From positions 124,001 through 188,000 of the forward strand of contig NZ_STGU01000009.1 in NCBI RefSeq assembly GCF_004912135.1: a stretch of DNA of 64,000 nt. The letters run 5' to 3'. Positions 17,265-26,378 of the stretch are shown here, one piece after another. This stretch comes from Rhizobium rosettiformans W3. Its GTDB lineage: Bacteria; Pseudomonadota; Alphaproteobacteria; Rhizobiales; Rhizobiaceae. Positions within the stretch are counted from its first letter, which is position 1. Every line of letters starts with the position of its first letter. Position numbers and translations under genes: made by a program. The notes under the pieces were generated by a model, which was not told where the DNA came from, made no database searches, and worked only from the letters and a program-made list of their open reading frames with translations.

Positions 17265-18698
17265 TCATCCCCTCCCCTCCAGCGGAAAGACCTTGGAGGG
17301 GTTGAGGATCCAGCCCTCGTCGAAGGCGGAGCGAACGGCCATCTGCTGGGCGAGGTCGATGTCGGAGAACTGGTGGCGCATCAGGTCGCGTTTCTCGATG
17401 CCGACGCCGTGTTCGCCGGTGAGACAGCCGCCGGCGTCGACGCAAAGCTTGAGGATTTCCATGCCGGCCGCTTCTGCCCGGGCGGCGTCTTCAGGGTCGT
17501 TGATGTTGTAAAGGATCAGCGGATGCATGTTGCCGTCGCCGGCGTGGAAGACATTGGCGACGCGCAAGCCGTAGCGATCGATGATCTCGGAGGTCTTGCG
17601 CAAGACGTAAGCGAGCTGGCTGAGCGGCACAGTGCCGTCCATGCAGATGTAGTCGGCGATGCGGCCGGTGGCGCCGAAGGCGGACTTGCGGCCTTTCCAG
17701 ATGAGCGCCGCTTCCGTTGCCGTCTGGCTTTCGCGCACGGTCTTGACGCCATGGCGCTTGGCGATCTCGACGATCGAGGCCAGCATGGCGTCCATCTCGG
17801 CTTCGGAGCCCTCGACCTCGACAATCAGCAGAGCCTCGACATCGAGCGGGTAGCCGGCCTTGGCGAAGGCCTCGCAGATATCGATCGCGGGCTTGTCCAT
17901 GAATTCGATGGCAACGGGGATGATGCCGGCGCCGATGACATCGGCGACGCAGGAGCCGGCAGCCTCGGCGCTGTCGAAACCGAAGAGCACGGGGCGCGCG
18001 CCTTCCGGCTTGGCGAGCAGGCGGACGGTGGCTTCCGTGACCACGCCGAGCTGGCCCTCCGAGCCGCAGACGAGGCCGAGCAGGTCATAACCCTCGGCAT
18101 CCAGATGCTTGCCGCCGAGTTCGATCACCGTGCCGTCCACCAGCACCATCTTGACCCCGAGGAGGTTGTTGGTGGTGACGCCATATTTCAGACAGTGGGC
18201 GCCGCCGGAATTCATGGCGATATTGCCGCCGATGGTGCAGGCGAGCTGCGAGCTCGGGTCGGGGGCGTAAAAATAGCCGTCGGCGCCGACGGCGTCGGAG
18301 ATGGCTAGGTTGGTGACGCCTGCCTGGACCGTGGCGCAGCGATTTGCGTAGTCGACCTCAATGATGCGGGTCATGGCGGACAGGCCGAGCACGACGGCAT
18401 CTTCCTGCGGGATCGCACCGCCCGACAGCGAGGTACCGGCGCCGCGGGGGACGACGGGAATACCGTAGCGGTGGCAGTATTTCATCACCGCGGCGACCTG
18501 GGCCGTGGTCTCCGGCAGAACGACGGCAAGCGGGCGGCGGCGATAGGCGATGAAGCCATCGGTTTCGAAAGGCACCAGCGCGGTTTCCTCGGCCACGAGA
18601 CGCCCGGCGGGCACGAGTTCCTTCAGGTCGGCCAGGATCTCGGCGCGGCGCGACAGGACCTGCGCTCTCGGCGGCAAAAAGGCGATGGCCTCACTCAT
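17265..18698 (-). CDS. glcD: Glycolate oxidase catalytic subunit, FAD-linked
   Basis: The substrate-oxidising flavoprotein of GlcDEF, 477 aa. The FAD-binding region shows VPRGAGTSLSGGAIP (about 83-97), QAGVTNLAISDAV, and TIGGNIAMNSGGAHCLKYG. The C-terminal FAD-oxidase domain has NVFHAGDGNMHPLI and CLTGEHGVGIEKR with conserved His residues. The ATG at 18698 has GGAGGAG six bases upstream and is preferred; the frame is open to 18803, which would run into the divergent promoter region. It heads the glc operon opposite a LysR gene. Confidence 0.95.
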   Translation of the reverse strand: MSEAIAFLPPRAQVLSRRAEILADLKELVPAGRLVAEETALVPFETDGFIAYRRRPLAVVLPETTAQVAAVMKYCHRYGIPVVPRGAGTSLSGGAIPQEDAVVLGLSAMTRIIEVDYANRCATVQAGVTNLAISDAVGADGYFYAPDPSSQLACTIGGNIAMNSGGAHCLKYGVTTNNLLGVKMVLVDGTVIELGGKHLDAEGYDLLGLVCGSEGQLGVVTEATVRLLAKPEGARPVLFGFDSAEAAGSCVADVIGAGIIPVAIEFMDKPAIDICEAFAKAGYPLDVEALLIVEVEGSEAEMDAMLASIVEIAKRHGVKTVRESQTATEAALIWKGRKSAFGATGRIADYICMDGTVPLSQLAYVLRKTSEIIDRYGLRVANVFHAGDGNMHPLILYNINDPEDAARAEAAGMEILKLCVDAGGCLTGEHGVGIEKRDLMRHQFSDIDLAQQMAVRSAFDEGWILNPSKVFPLEGRG

Positions 18699-18753
18699 GA
18701 TGGTCTCCTCCCGACATGCAACGATCCTAGCGACAGGAGGCCTTTCGCTCAAC

Positions 18754-18772
18754 TGGTCTAATTTTCTTACCA
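18754..18772. promoter_or_regulatory. Candidate LysR-type operator (TGGT-N11-ACCA)
   Basis: A perfect 4-bp dyad TGGT/ACCA separated by 11 bases fits the T-N11-A rule for LysR regulators. It lies in the 138-bp gap between the divergent glcD and LysR genes, 56 bp upstream of the glcD start. Confidence 0.5.
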
Positions 18773-18836
18773 CTAGGACTTTCGCAGGGCAAATGCTATG
18801 CACTTATGACCAAATCGGAAAAAGTAGCGCGCACTC

Positions 18837-19733
18837 ATGACCAATCTCGGTGATCTTGAAGTCTTCGTCCGCGTCATCGCAGCCGGCAGCATGTCGACGG
18901 CGGCGCGCGACCTCGGCCTGTCGCCCGCCGTTGTCTCCAAGCGCATCAAGCGGCTGGAGGACAAGCTCGGCACGCGGCTTCTGCAGCGCACGACGCGGCA
19001 GATCTCGCTGACGGAGGCCGGTCAGGGCTTTCACGAGCGGGTTTTGACGGTGTTGGGCGGGCTCGAAGAGGCGGAAGCCTTTGCGTCAGGACGTTCCTCG
19101 GAGGTCAACGGCACGCTGAAGATCTCGGCATCGACCTCCTTCGGTCGCATGCATGTCGCGCCGCACTTGAAGCCCTTCATGGAAGCGCATCCGGATCTCG
19201 CAATCCACCTGGTGCTGTCGGACGAGTTCACCGACATCGTCGGCGGCGGCTTCGATCTCGCGATCCGCATTGCTGAACTCAACGATTCCTCGCTGGTCGC
19301 CCGCCGGCTTGCGCCCGTTCGCCGCGTGCTCTGCGCTGCACCTGACTATCTGGCCGCGCATGGAATGCCCGAGACCCTCGAGGACCTGAAGAAGCATCGC
19401 TGCCTGCCGGCCCACAACCACGACTCCTGGCGGCTGGAAGGGCCAAGCGGGCCGGTGGCCCTCAGACCGGAGGGCATGCTGATCACCAATTCCAGCGAGG
19501 TCATCCGCGAGGCCGTGATCGCCGGCCTCGGCATTGCGCTGCGCTCCACCTGGGATGTCGGAGCGGAACTGAAGAGCGGCAAGCTGGTGCAGGTGCTGCC
19601 GCAGTATGAAAGCTCGCGCAACGTAGCGCTCTCGGCAGTCTATCCGAGCCGCCAGTTTTTGCCCGCGAAAGTGCGGCTGTTCATCGACTATCTGGCGGAG
19701 TTGTATGGGCCGGTGCCATATTGGGAGCGCTAG
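18837..19733 (+). CDS. LysR-family regulator, divergent from glcD
   Basis: A 298-aa transcription factor. The N-terminal winged helix-turn-helix is clear (FVRVIAAGSMSTAARDLGLS, VSKRIKRLEDKLGTRLLQRT, about 10-52). The type 2 periplasmic-binding-like effector domain runs from GTLKISASTSFGR to the end, with RRVLCAAPDYL and GLGIALRSTWD. Position and a TGGT-N11-ACCA dyad in the shared intergenic region suggest it controls glcDEF in place of the GntR-type GlcC of enterics. Effector unknown; glycolate or glyoxylate is a guess. Confidence 0.88.
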   Translation: MTNLGDLEVFVRVIAAGSMSTAARDLGLSPAVVSKRIKRLEDKLGTRLLQRTTRQISLTEAGQGFHERVLTVLGGLEEAEAFASGRSSEVNGTLKISASTSFGRMHVAPHLKPFMEAHPDLAIHLVLSDEFTDIVGGGFDLAIRIAELNDSSLVARRLAPVRRVLCAAPDYLAAHGMPETLEDLKKHRCLPAHNHDSWRLEGPSGPVALRPEGMLITNSSEVIREAVIAGLGIALRSTWDVGAELKSGKLVQVLPQYESSRNVALSAVYPSRQFLPAKVRLFIDYLAELYGPVPYWER

Positions 19734-21148
19734 GACTGCGCCGACAGTCCACCCGGCACCGAACTCCAGAAGCCGTATTTCTTCGAATGATTGCGTTTTA
19801 ACTCTGCGAGGAAGGCGGCGTGGGTCGAGAGGCCGTGGCCTTCGGGCAGGTTCGGCATCAGACGCGCAAGTTCGCCGACATAGCGCCCGGCATGGGGATA
19901 GGCCATGCCGATGCCGCGACGGAGGATATCTTCGACCAGCACACGGTAGAGAACGACGGCAGCCAGCGGCTCTTTCGCGGCAAGCGCTTCAGCGGCAGGG
20001 GCGAGATCGTCGTAGTGGCGGCCTTCCCAGTCGTGGCTATGGCGCAGGACATGGGCGGCGGCGAGATCGAGGCGCGGCCAGGCGACGAAAAATTCGAGCG
20101 CGAGATAGATGTCCTCGTGCTCTTTGGCGAGCGCCAGGGCACGGTCGAGTTCGTCGAATTCGGCGAAATCATCGAGCTTCGACAGGTAGAGCTTGAGGAC
20201 CTCGGGATCGAGGGTTTCGGCAAACTCCCGCCAGCGCAGTTCCTGCGCGTCCTCGCGGCGCTTCAGCCTTTCGAGAATCTCGGCCTCCAGCAGGCGGCGC
20301 TCATGAGCACCATAGTCTGGACCGACCGATGCCAGCACCCCATTGACCGGGATGAGGCGCACGCCGCGCGGGCGCTCGCGCACCCATTCCAGCGCATCTT
20401 CGTGACGTCCGGCCTCGTGCAGCATGCTGGCGACGGCCAGCGTATCGCGGCGGTTGTCCGGCTTCTGGCGTTCGAGCGCCAGGAAGTCGTCGATGTCACC
20501 CTGATGCAGAGCGAGCGACTGCAGGAGATCGAGCGCGCCGAGCTTCAAGGGTTCGGAGGGCAGAACCTCCGCCAGCACCTTGCGCCACGCCTTTGCTGCC
20601 GGGCCGGAGACCACGCCAGTCAACGCGCGCAGGAAACCGGTATGCTCGCCGTAGCGGTCACGCAGACGCAAACGCTCGATATGCGGCACGAGCAGCGGTT
20701 GCTCTTCGGCGCCTACGGTCTTGATCAGCTCAAGGGCGGCAAGCTCGGTATCCTCGAAGACTTTCCAGAGGCGGGCATTGTCGGTCGCCATGCGGGCGGA
20801 AACGGGGAAACGGAGACCGAGGAAGCGCAGGATCCGCTCGGCGGCAGCCTGAGGATCGGCAGCGCCGAGTTCGGAGAGGATGTTGCGGGCCAAGGCTGCA
20901 AACTCGCCGGCAAGATCGCGCGCACGGGCCCGGTTGATGCGGGTCGTTGCCTGATCGATCGCGTCGAGCCGCTTGTCGATCAGCCGCGCGATCTCGTCCG
21001 GACCGGTCTCGCCCGCGAGCGCCGTCTGCAGCCGGGCCTTCAGCGCCTTGTTCGCAGCGGATTCCTCCAGAAGGATATCGACCAGTTTCTCGAGCCCAAG
21101 GCCGGTCAGCCCCTTCCTGTCGAGTTTTGCCTTGGTCTGTCTTGCCAT
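19730..21148 (-). CDS. DUF6880-like conserved protein
   Basis: A 472-aa soluble, almost entirely helical protein. Residues 1-60 (LGLEKLVDILLEESAANKAL) are a basic-to-acidic helical head; the rest looks like alpha-solenoid repeats, e.g. LGALDLLQSLALHQGDIDDFLALE and RHEDALEWVRERPRG. The C-terminus ends in RNHSKKYGFWSSV. It matches what is annotated as DUF6880 in alphaproteobacteria. Function unknown; solenoids usually mediate protein contacts. Its stop overlaps the stop of the convergent LysR gene by four bases. Confidence 0.7.
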   Translation of the reverse strand: MARQTKAKLDRKGLTGLGLEKLVDILLEESAANKALKARLQTALAGETGPDEIARLIDKRLDAIDQATTRINRARARDLAGEFAALARNILSELGAADPQAAAERILRFLGLRFPVSARMATDNARLWKVFEDTELAALELIKTVGAEEQPLLVPHIERLRLRDRYGEHTGFLRALTGVVSGPAAKAWRKVLAEVLPSEPLKLGALDLLQSLALHQGDIDDFLALERQKPDNRRDTLAVASMLHEAGRHEDALEWVRERPRGVRLIPVNGVLASVGPDYGAHERRLLEAEILERLKRREDAQELRWREFAETLDPEVLKLYLSKLDDFAEFDELDRALALAKEHEDIYLALEFFVAWPRLDLAAAHVLRHSHDWEGRHYDDLAPAAEALAAKEPLAAVVLYRVLVEDILRRGIGMAYPHAGRYVGELARLMPNLPEGHGLSTHAAFLAELKRNHSKKYGFWSSVPGGLSAQS

Positions 21149-21214
21149 TCTGCCTGCTACCTGCCGCTGTCTCAGGTCTTATATCGACCACGAATGCGCC
21201 GCAGCAAGACCTGA

Positions 21215-22486
21215 TCAGCCGTCCCGCTCGTGGCTCCTGCGGATCCTCCTTACCACCCACCAGACGCCGAGCACGGAGAGCGGCACCGAGAGGCCGGTGA
21301 TGATGGCGGGGTCGAAGGGCAGGACATCGTGGGGCACGGCCTTTACGGCATAACCGACGAGGCCGACGACATAGTAGGAGATGGCGGCGACCGAGAGACC
21401 TTCGACGGTCTGCTGCAGGCGTAGCTGCATTTCGGCGCGGCTGTTCATGGCGGTCAAAAGATCGGAGTTCTGGCGCTCCAGCTCGACATCGATCCAGGAA
21501 CGGACAAGGGCCGTGGCGCGCGAGAGTTTTCGCGAGAGGTTGGCCTGGCGTTCTTCGATCGACTGGCAGGTGCGCATGGCCGGCGCCAGACGCCGCTCGA
21601 GGAAGGCGCCCAAGGTCTCGTGTCCCGGGACCGGTGTCTCGTCGAGCGTCTTGATGCGCTCGCGGACGATGCCGTCATAGGCACGGCTGGCACCGAAACG
21701 GTAAAGGCTCAAGGCTGCATTGGCTTCAAGCTCGGCTGCAAGGCGTGTGAGTTCCGAGAGCATCTCGTCGGACTCGTCCCGGGCATGGGCCTTCATCCGC
21801 TGCGTGACGGCCGTCAGCCCGTCTTCGATGCGGCGCATCTCCGGCGACAGCGTCTGGGCGAGCGGCAGGCCGAGCATGGCCATGGTGCGATAGGTCTCGA
21901 TATCGAGCAGGCGCTGGACGACGGCGCCGCGTCCCGCTTCCGTCATGCCGCGGTCGACAACGAGGATGTGGGTGAGGCCGTGGCCATCCTGGCGGAAGTC
22001 TGTGAGCACGGCCGCCTGGCCGTTTTTCAGCTCGCTGTAGCAGAGGCTTGCGGGATCGAAGACGCCGCGCGCCTCGACCGTTTCAGGGCCTTCCGGGCGC
22101 AGTTCGAGACGGATGCCTGAAATCAGTGGCCCGGGTGCGGTGAAGCCATCGCCGAACGGGTGCACGGGCACTTCGCCGCCGAACTTCTCCGGCAGCGGTC
22201 CATCCCAGAACCAGGTGGAGAATTCAGTGTGGCGCTCCCAGCGCAATGTCCCCTGCCCCCAGGGCAGTGCGTGGTAACGTCCGTTCTTCTCAGGCGGCGC
22301 GACACCCCTCGCCCGCGACAGTTCGGAGATCGCGGCATGGTGGACCGCCGAGCCGCCATCCATCATGAAGGCGAGCTGGAAGATCACGCGGCCCGACTTC
22401 ACCAGCGCATAAGGCCGGGCATGTATCTCGCCGAGTGCCAGCGCCCGCTCCGGCGCCATTGGAAATGCGAAATCACCCTTTGCCAC
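21215..22486 (-). CDS. DUF3422 family membrane protein
   Basis: A 423-aa protein with a large N-terminal soluble domain (EIHARPYALVKSGRVIFQLAFMMDGG near the start) and a coiled-coil stretch (about 290-370, ERQANLSRKLSRATALVRS and MQLRLQQTVEGLSV). Two transmembrane helices lie near the C-terminus (about 366-385 and 393-412), followed by a basic tail. The layout is that of the DUF3422 family, vaguely like CorA-type proteins, but transport has not been shown. A single gene, apparently unlinked to its neighbours. Confidence 0.82.
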   Translation of the reverse strand: MAKGDFAFPMAPERALALGEIHARPYALVKSGRVIFQLAFMMDGGSAVHHAAISELSRARGVAPPEKNGRYHALPWGQGTLRWERHTEFSTWFWDGPLPEKFGGEVPVHPFGDGFTAPGPLISGIRLELRPEGPETVEARGVFDPASLCYSELKNGQAAVLTDFRQDGHGLTHILVVDRGMTEAGRGAVVQRLLDIETYRTMAMLGLPLAQTLSPEMRRIEDGLTAVTQRMKAHARDESDEMLSELTRLAAELEANAALSLYRFGASRAYDGIVRERIKTLDETPVPGHETLGAFLERRLAPAMRTCQSIEERQANLSRKLSRATALVRSWIDVELERQNSDLLTAMNSRAEMQLRLQQTVEGLSVAAISYYVVGLVGYAVKAVPHDVLPFDPAIITGLSVPLSVLGVWWVVRRIRRSHERDG

Positions 22487-22647
22487 GCCGACCGTCTCCC
22501 TTGCCCTGATCCAAAGCTAGCAGCGAGTGATGCGAACCGCAAAGATGCATTTGTCACAGCGGATGAGGATACTGCTCCTTTTCGAAGTGGGCAGATTATT
22601 TGACCAGTCTTCGCTTCGCTTGCTAAGTGAGCGGAGTGGAGGCCGCG

Positions 22648-23451
22648 ATGGACGAGAGCGACGAAACCTTGTTTTCTGGCGTGAGCCACAGCCGGACCGC
22701 CGATGAGGTGGTGCAGCAGATCGAGCTGCTGATCCTCGACGGCGTGCTGCGTGACGGCGACCGCCTGCCCGGGGAACGGGAGCTTGCCCAATCGCTGGAA
22801 GTCTCCCGCCCGATCCTGCGCGATGCGCTGAAGGAACTGGAGAACCGGGGTCTTCTGGTCAGTCATCATGGCGGCGGGACCTTCGTGGCCGACATCATCG
22901 GCCAGGTGTTTTCCCAGCCAATCACCGATCTGATTTCGCGCCATGCCCGCGCCACCCGGGACTATCTCGAATACAGGCGCGAACTCGAAGGGCTGACGGC
23001 AGAGCTTGCGGCACAGCGGGCGACGGCGACCGACAAGGCGCTGCTTTCGCGCATCATCGCGGACATGCGGCGCGCCCATGACGAGAGCCAGCCCGAGGAT
23101 GAACTCTCAGCCGATGTGGACTTCCACAATGCCGTGGGCGAGGCGGCCCACAACATCATCCTCCTGCACACAATGCGGGCCTGCTATCGGCTCCTGTCGG
23201 AAGGCATCTTCTTCAACCGCAAGGCCGTCTTCTCGCTGCCGAATGCCCGGGAGCAACTGCTGGAGCAGCATGTGGCGATCCATGACGCCATCCTGGCGGG
23301 CGATCCTGCGAGCGCGAAGGCCGCAGCCCAAGCGCATATCGACTTCGTCATGCGCGCGGCCGACGAAAGCGCCCGTGCGAACGAGTGGGGCCGTATTGCC
23401 AAGCTGCGGCTGATCCGGCGCGATGGCGGACGCGGCGGCCGCAGCCGATAA
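22648..23451 (+). CDS. FadR-subfamily GntR regulator
   Basis: A 267-aa regulator. The N-terminal winged helix has the GntR hallmark DRLPGERELAQSLEVSRPILRDALKELENRGLL (about 40-72, given as family context) and GGTFVAD. A C-terminal FCD domain follows, with LEYRRELEGLTAELAAQRA and metal-site-type residues in DFHNAVGEAAHN and QHVAIHDAI. Ligands of FCD regulators are often carboxylates. The ATG at 22648 has GGAGG close upstream; a GTG at 22627 in frame is weaker. Target unknown; the sugar genes downstream are separate (143 bp, other motifs). Confidence 0.88.
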   Translation: MDESDETLFSGVSHSRTADEVVQQIELLILDGVLRDGDRLPGERELAQSLEVSRPILRDALKELENRGLLVSHHGGGTFVADIIGQVFSQPITDLISRHARATRDYLEYRRELEGLTAELAAQRATATDKALLSRIIADMRRAHDESQPEDELSADVDFHNAVGEAAHNIILLHTMRACYRLLSEGIFFNRKAVFSLPNAREQLLEQHVAIHDAILAGDPASAKAAAQAHIDFVMRAADESARANEWGRIAKLRLIRRDGGRGGRSR

Positions 23452-23512
23452 CGACCGGCACGCCGTCCCACAGACGGTTTCAAATGCGACAAATCTGCAA
23501 TCACGCAGAAAT

Positions 23513-23576
23513 TTCGTTCTGAATTTGGAACCTTTTGCCGTTTCAGGTATTATTATTCCCGCTTCTTAAGAACGAA
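23513..23576. promoter_or_regulatory. Inverted repeats upstream of mfpsA
   Basis: TTCGTTCT (23513-23520) is the exact reverse complement of AGAACGAA (23569-23576). The second arm overlaps a perfect palindrome TTCTTAAGAA (23563-23572), 22 bp before the mfpsA start. This may be an operator pair able to support looping; the regulator is unknown. Confidence 0.35.
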
Positions 23577-23594
23577 TTTTCAAGAGTGGGGATT

Positions 23595-24932
23595 ATGGCT
23601 TTACCAACGGATCCGCATGAGACGCCGCGCATTGCGCTCGTTTCCACGCATGGCTACGTGGCTGCACAGCCGCCTCTCGGGGCCGCCGATACCGGCGGCC
23701 AAGTTGTTTATGTGCTTGAACTGGCGAAGAAACTCGCCCAACTCGGCCACAAGGTCGATATCTTTACCCGCCGCTTCGAGGATCAGCCTGAGATCGATGA
23801 GGTCGATGAACATGTGCGGGTCGTGCGCATTCCCTGCGGCGGCCCGGATTTCATCCCGAAGGAATATCTGCACCGGCACCTCAACGAGTGGAATGAAAAG
23901 GCGCTGCGCTGGATCAAGCGCGAAGGGCTCACCTACCTCTTCATCAACAGCCACTACTGGGATGCCGGCGTTGCCGGGCAGCGGCTCTCAGAAGCCCTGC
24001 GCGTCCCGCATATCCATACGCCGCATTCGCTCGGCCTGTGGAAGAAGCGGCAGATGGAGACGGACTATCCGGAGCGGGCCGACAAGTTCGAGCAGGAGTT
24101 CAACTTCAAGGAACGCATCCAGCACGAGCTGATCGTCTATCGCAGCTGCCAGCTGGTGATCGCCACGACACCGATCCAGCTCGACATGCTGACCGAGGAT
24201 TACGGACTGGCGCGCAACCGCGTGCACATGATCCCGCCGGGTTACGACGACAACCGCTTCTATCCTGTCTCTGAAGCCTCGCGGAAAATGGTTCGGCAGC
24301 GCCTCGGCTTCGAAGGCACGACGATTCTCGCGCTGGGCCGTTTGGCAACGAACAAGGGCTATGATCTCCTGATCGACGCTTTTTCGGTTCTTGTCGAGCG
24401 TGTGCCTGAGGCACGGCTGAGGCTTGCGGTCGGCGGCGAGAACATGGATCCGCAGGAAGAAACCATCCTCGCCCAACTTAAGCAGCAGGTCGTGGATCTC
24501 GGGATCGCCGACAAGGTCGATTTTTCGGGCTTCATTGCCGACGAGGATCTGCCGGACATGTATCGTGCAGCCGACCTCTTCGTCTTGTCCAGCCGGTACG
24601 AGCCGTTCGGCATGACCGCGATCGAGGCGATGGCGAGCGGGACGCCGACGATCGTCACCATCCACGGCGGTCTCTTCCGTGCCATCAGCTACGGCCGCCA
24701 TGCACTCTTTGCCGATACCTTCGACAAGTATGACCTCGGCATCACCATGATGAAGCCGCTGAAGCATCCGCGGCTTTACGGTCGGCTGTCGCGCATGGGT
24801 GCGCACAAGGCCCGCAGCCTCTTCACCTGGACCGGCATCGCGCAGCAGCTCGTCGCCCTTGTGGAAGGCCGCCCGGTGGCGCAAGCTCTTGAAGAAAGCG
24901 ACTGGGGCGAACCATGGAACGACGGGGATTGA
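23595..24932 (+). CDS. mfpsA: Mannosylfructose-phosphate synthase (sucrose-phosphate synthase-like GT4)
   Basis: Predicted to make mannosylfructose-6-phosphate from GDP-mannose and fructose-6-phosphate, the first step to the osmolyte mannosylfructose known from Agrobacterium. The 445-aa GT-B glycosyltransferase shows GAADTGGQVVYVLELAKKL near the N-terminus, HTPHSLGLWKK, PPGYDDNRFYPV, and the C-terminal donor-site signature SRYEPFGMTAIEAMASGTPTIVT (about 335-357, family E-x7-E). The ATG at 23595 has GGGGA upstream. Sucrose-phosphate synthase is the alternative, but the partner gene and taxon favour mannosylfructose. It overlaps mfppB by 19 bp. Confidence 0.88.
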   Translation: MALPTDPHETPRIALVSTHGYVAAQPPLGAADTGGQVVYVLELAKKLAQLGHKVDIFTRRFEDQPEIDEVDEHVRVVRIPCGGPDFIPKEYLHRHLNEWNEKALRWIKREGLTYLFINSHYWDAGVAGQRLSEALRVPHIHTPHSLGLWKKRQMETDYPERADKFEQEFNFKERIQHELIVYRSCQLVIATTPIQLDMLTEDYGLARNRVHMIPPGYDDNRFYPVSEASRKMVRQRLGFEGTTILALGRLATNKGYDLLIDAFSVLVERVPEARLRLAVGGENMDPQEETILAQLKQQVVDLGIADKVDFSGFIADEDLPDMYRAADLFVLSSRYEPFGMTAIEAMASGTPTIVTIHGGLFRAISYGRHALFADTFDKYDLGITMMKPLKHPRLYGRLSRMGAHKARSLFTWTGIAQQLVALVEGRPVAQALEESDWGEPWNDGD

Positions 24933-25687
24933 AACCGGTCCGTTTATTCTCATCGGATCTCGACGGCACGCTCGCGGGTGACCGCGGCGCGTCCATCGAG
25001 TTCGCACGACTTTGGCAGGCGCTGCCGGACAACGAGCGCCCGCTCCTCGTTTATAACAGCGGGCGGCTGATTGAGGACATCCTCGAATTTACGGCGGAGG
25101 AAGGCCTGCCGAAGGCTGATTTCCTGATCGGCGGGGTCGGCACCATGGTGCATTCCGAGAACCATCCGCATCTCGCCGCCGCCTATACGGCCGTCATTGC
25201 CGATGGTTACGACGTCGACCTGATCGAGGCCGAGCTTGTGATGATGGAGCGGCTGACCCGGCAGCCGGCGCAGTATCAGCACGACTACAAGTCCAGCTGG
25301 TATCTGCATGATGCCAGTGCCGAAGAAATTCTGGAACTGGAACAGATGCTCGCCAGTTCGGGCCACCGAGCGCGGATCGTTTATTCGAGCGCGCGCGATC
25401 TCGACGTGTTGCCGGAGATTGCCGACAAGGGACAGGCCCTGATCTGGCTTTGCGGCGAGCTCGAAATCTCGATGGACGAGGTGGTGGTTGCCGGCGACAC
25501 GGGCAATGACCGCGGCATGTTCGAACTGGAGGGTGTCCGCGGGATCCTGCCCGGCAATGCTCTCCCGGAGCTCGTCAGCCTCGCACAGGCCAGAGACGGC
25601 ATCATCACGACCAAAGGCAAAGCCGCTCGTGGCGTGATCGAAGGGCTGACCCAATTCGGCGTGTTTGCGACGCCGGAACCGACTTGA
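24914..25687 (+). CDS. mfppB: Mannosylfructose-phosphate phosphatase (HAD-IIB)
   Basis: Removes phosphate from mannosylfructose-phosphate to release the disaccharide. The 257-aa protein is of the sucrose-phosphatase type: motif I LFSSDLDGTLAGD (about 11-23), motif II around LLVYNSGR, Lys in the motif III region (DKGQALIWL), and motif IV VVVAGDTGNDRGMFE. The start lies inside the end of mfpsA, so the two are translationally coupled. An inverted repeat downstream (25697-25727) may terminate the transcript. Confidence 0.88.
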   Translation: MERRGLKPVRLFSSDLDGTLAGDRGASIEFARLWQALPDNERPLLVYNSGRLIEDILEFTAEEGLPKADFLIGGVGTMVHSENHPHLAAAYTAVIADGYDVDLIEAELVMMERLTRQPAQYQHDYKSSWYLHDASAEEILELEQMLASSGHRARIVYSSARDLDVLPEIADKGQALIWLCGELEISMDEVVVAGDTGNDRGMFELEGVRGILPGNALPELVSLAQARDGIITTKGKAARGVIEGLTQFGVFATPEPT

Positions 25688-25696
25688 ATGTCGGAA

Positions 25697-25727
25697 AATG
25701 CGACTTTCGGGCACCGAATGTCGCATT
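25697..25727 (+). terminator. Stem-loop after mfppB
   Basis: An 8-bp perfect inverted repeat AATGCGAC/GTCGCATT with a 15-base loop, ten bases after the mfppB stop. No strong T run follows, so termination is plausible but weak. Confidence 0.45.
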
Positions 25728-25862
25728 GAATTGAACGCCTGGCGCTCACACCTGATAAGCAGCGCTAACTATTGCGTGAAAAACTTGAGCTTCCCGCAAC
25801 ATTGGCCGCAAAGCTGCGGCTGACAGGCGTATCCTTAAACAACGAATCGAGGTGACAAGTCC

Positions 25863-26372
25863 TTGGGAATCATCGGCCGCATCACATCCGACATCAAGCT
25901 CATGCTGCAGCGTCCGCCGCGGCAGCAATTTGCTGCGATCTGCCATCGCCGCAAGAAGAAGACGGGTGAGTTGGAGGTGCTGCTGATCACGAGCCGTGAC
26001 ACCGGCCGATGGGTCATTCCGAAGGGCTGGCACATGCCCGGCAAGCAGCCCTATGCCATTGCCGAACGTGAAGCCTTCGAAGAGGCCGGCATCAAGGGCA
26101 AGGCAACAGTCGAGCCGATCGGCTTCTACACCTACATGAAGAAGATGCGCGGTGGCCACAAAGTGCCGACCCGGGTGCAGGTCCATGCCCTGGAGGTCAA
26201 AGGCGCCGTGAAGGAGTTTCCGGAAAAGGGCGTGCGTCGCCTGGAATGGGTTTCCTGCGACGAGGCCGCCTCGCGCGTGGACGAGCCGGAACTGAAGATG
26301 CTGTTCGGTGACTTTGCCAAAATGTCACAATCGGCAGCCCCCGTGGCAAAAAAAGCTGCACAAACGGCCTGA
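25863..26372 (+). CDS. Nudix hydrolase
   Basis: A 169-aa hydrolase of nucleoside-diphosphate-linked compounds. The Nudix box is present as GKQPYAIAEREAFEEAGI (about 60-77), with REAFEEAG providing the metal-binding glutamates, and WVIPKGWH precedes it as in diadenosine- or inositol-polyphosphate hydrolases. The likely start is TTG at 25863 preceded by GAGGTG; an ATG at 25902 would remove 13 residues but keep the domain. The C-terminal tail is Lys/Ala-rich. It lies just upstream of the phosphate transporter; a phosphate-related role is only suggestive. Confidence 0.85.
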   Translation: MGIIGRITSDIKLMLQRPPRQQFAAICHRRKKKTGELEVLLITSRDTGRWVIPKGWHMPGKQPYAIAEREAFEEAGIKGKATVEPIGFYTYMKKMRGGHKVPTRVQVHALEVKGAVKEFPEKGVRRLEWVSCDEAASRVDEPELKMLFGDFAKMSQSAAPVAKKAAQTA

Positions 26373-26378
26373 AATCAA

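Noticed and set aside
16623-18308. Plus-strand open frame of 561 codons
   Set aside because: Antisense to glcE and glcD and running through a RIME repeat.
22648-23451. FadR-type gene as GlcC, regulator of the glc operon
   Set aside because: It is about 4 kb away with unrelated genes between, while a LysR gene is directly divergent from glcD.
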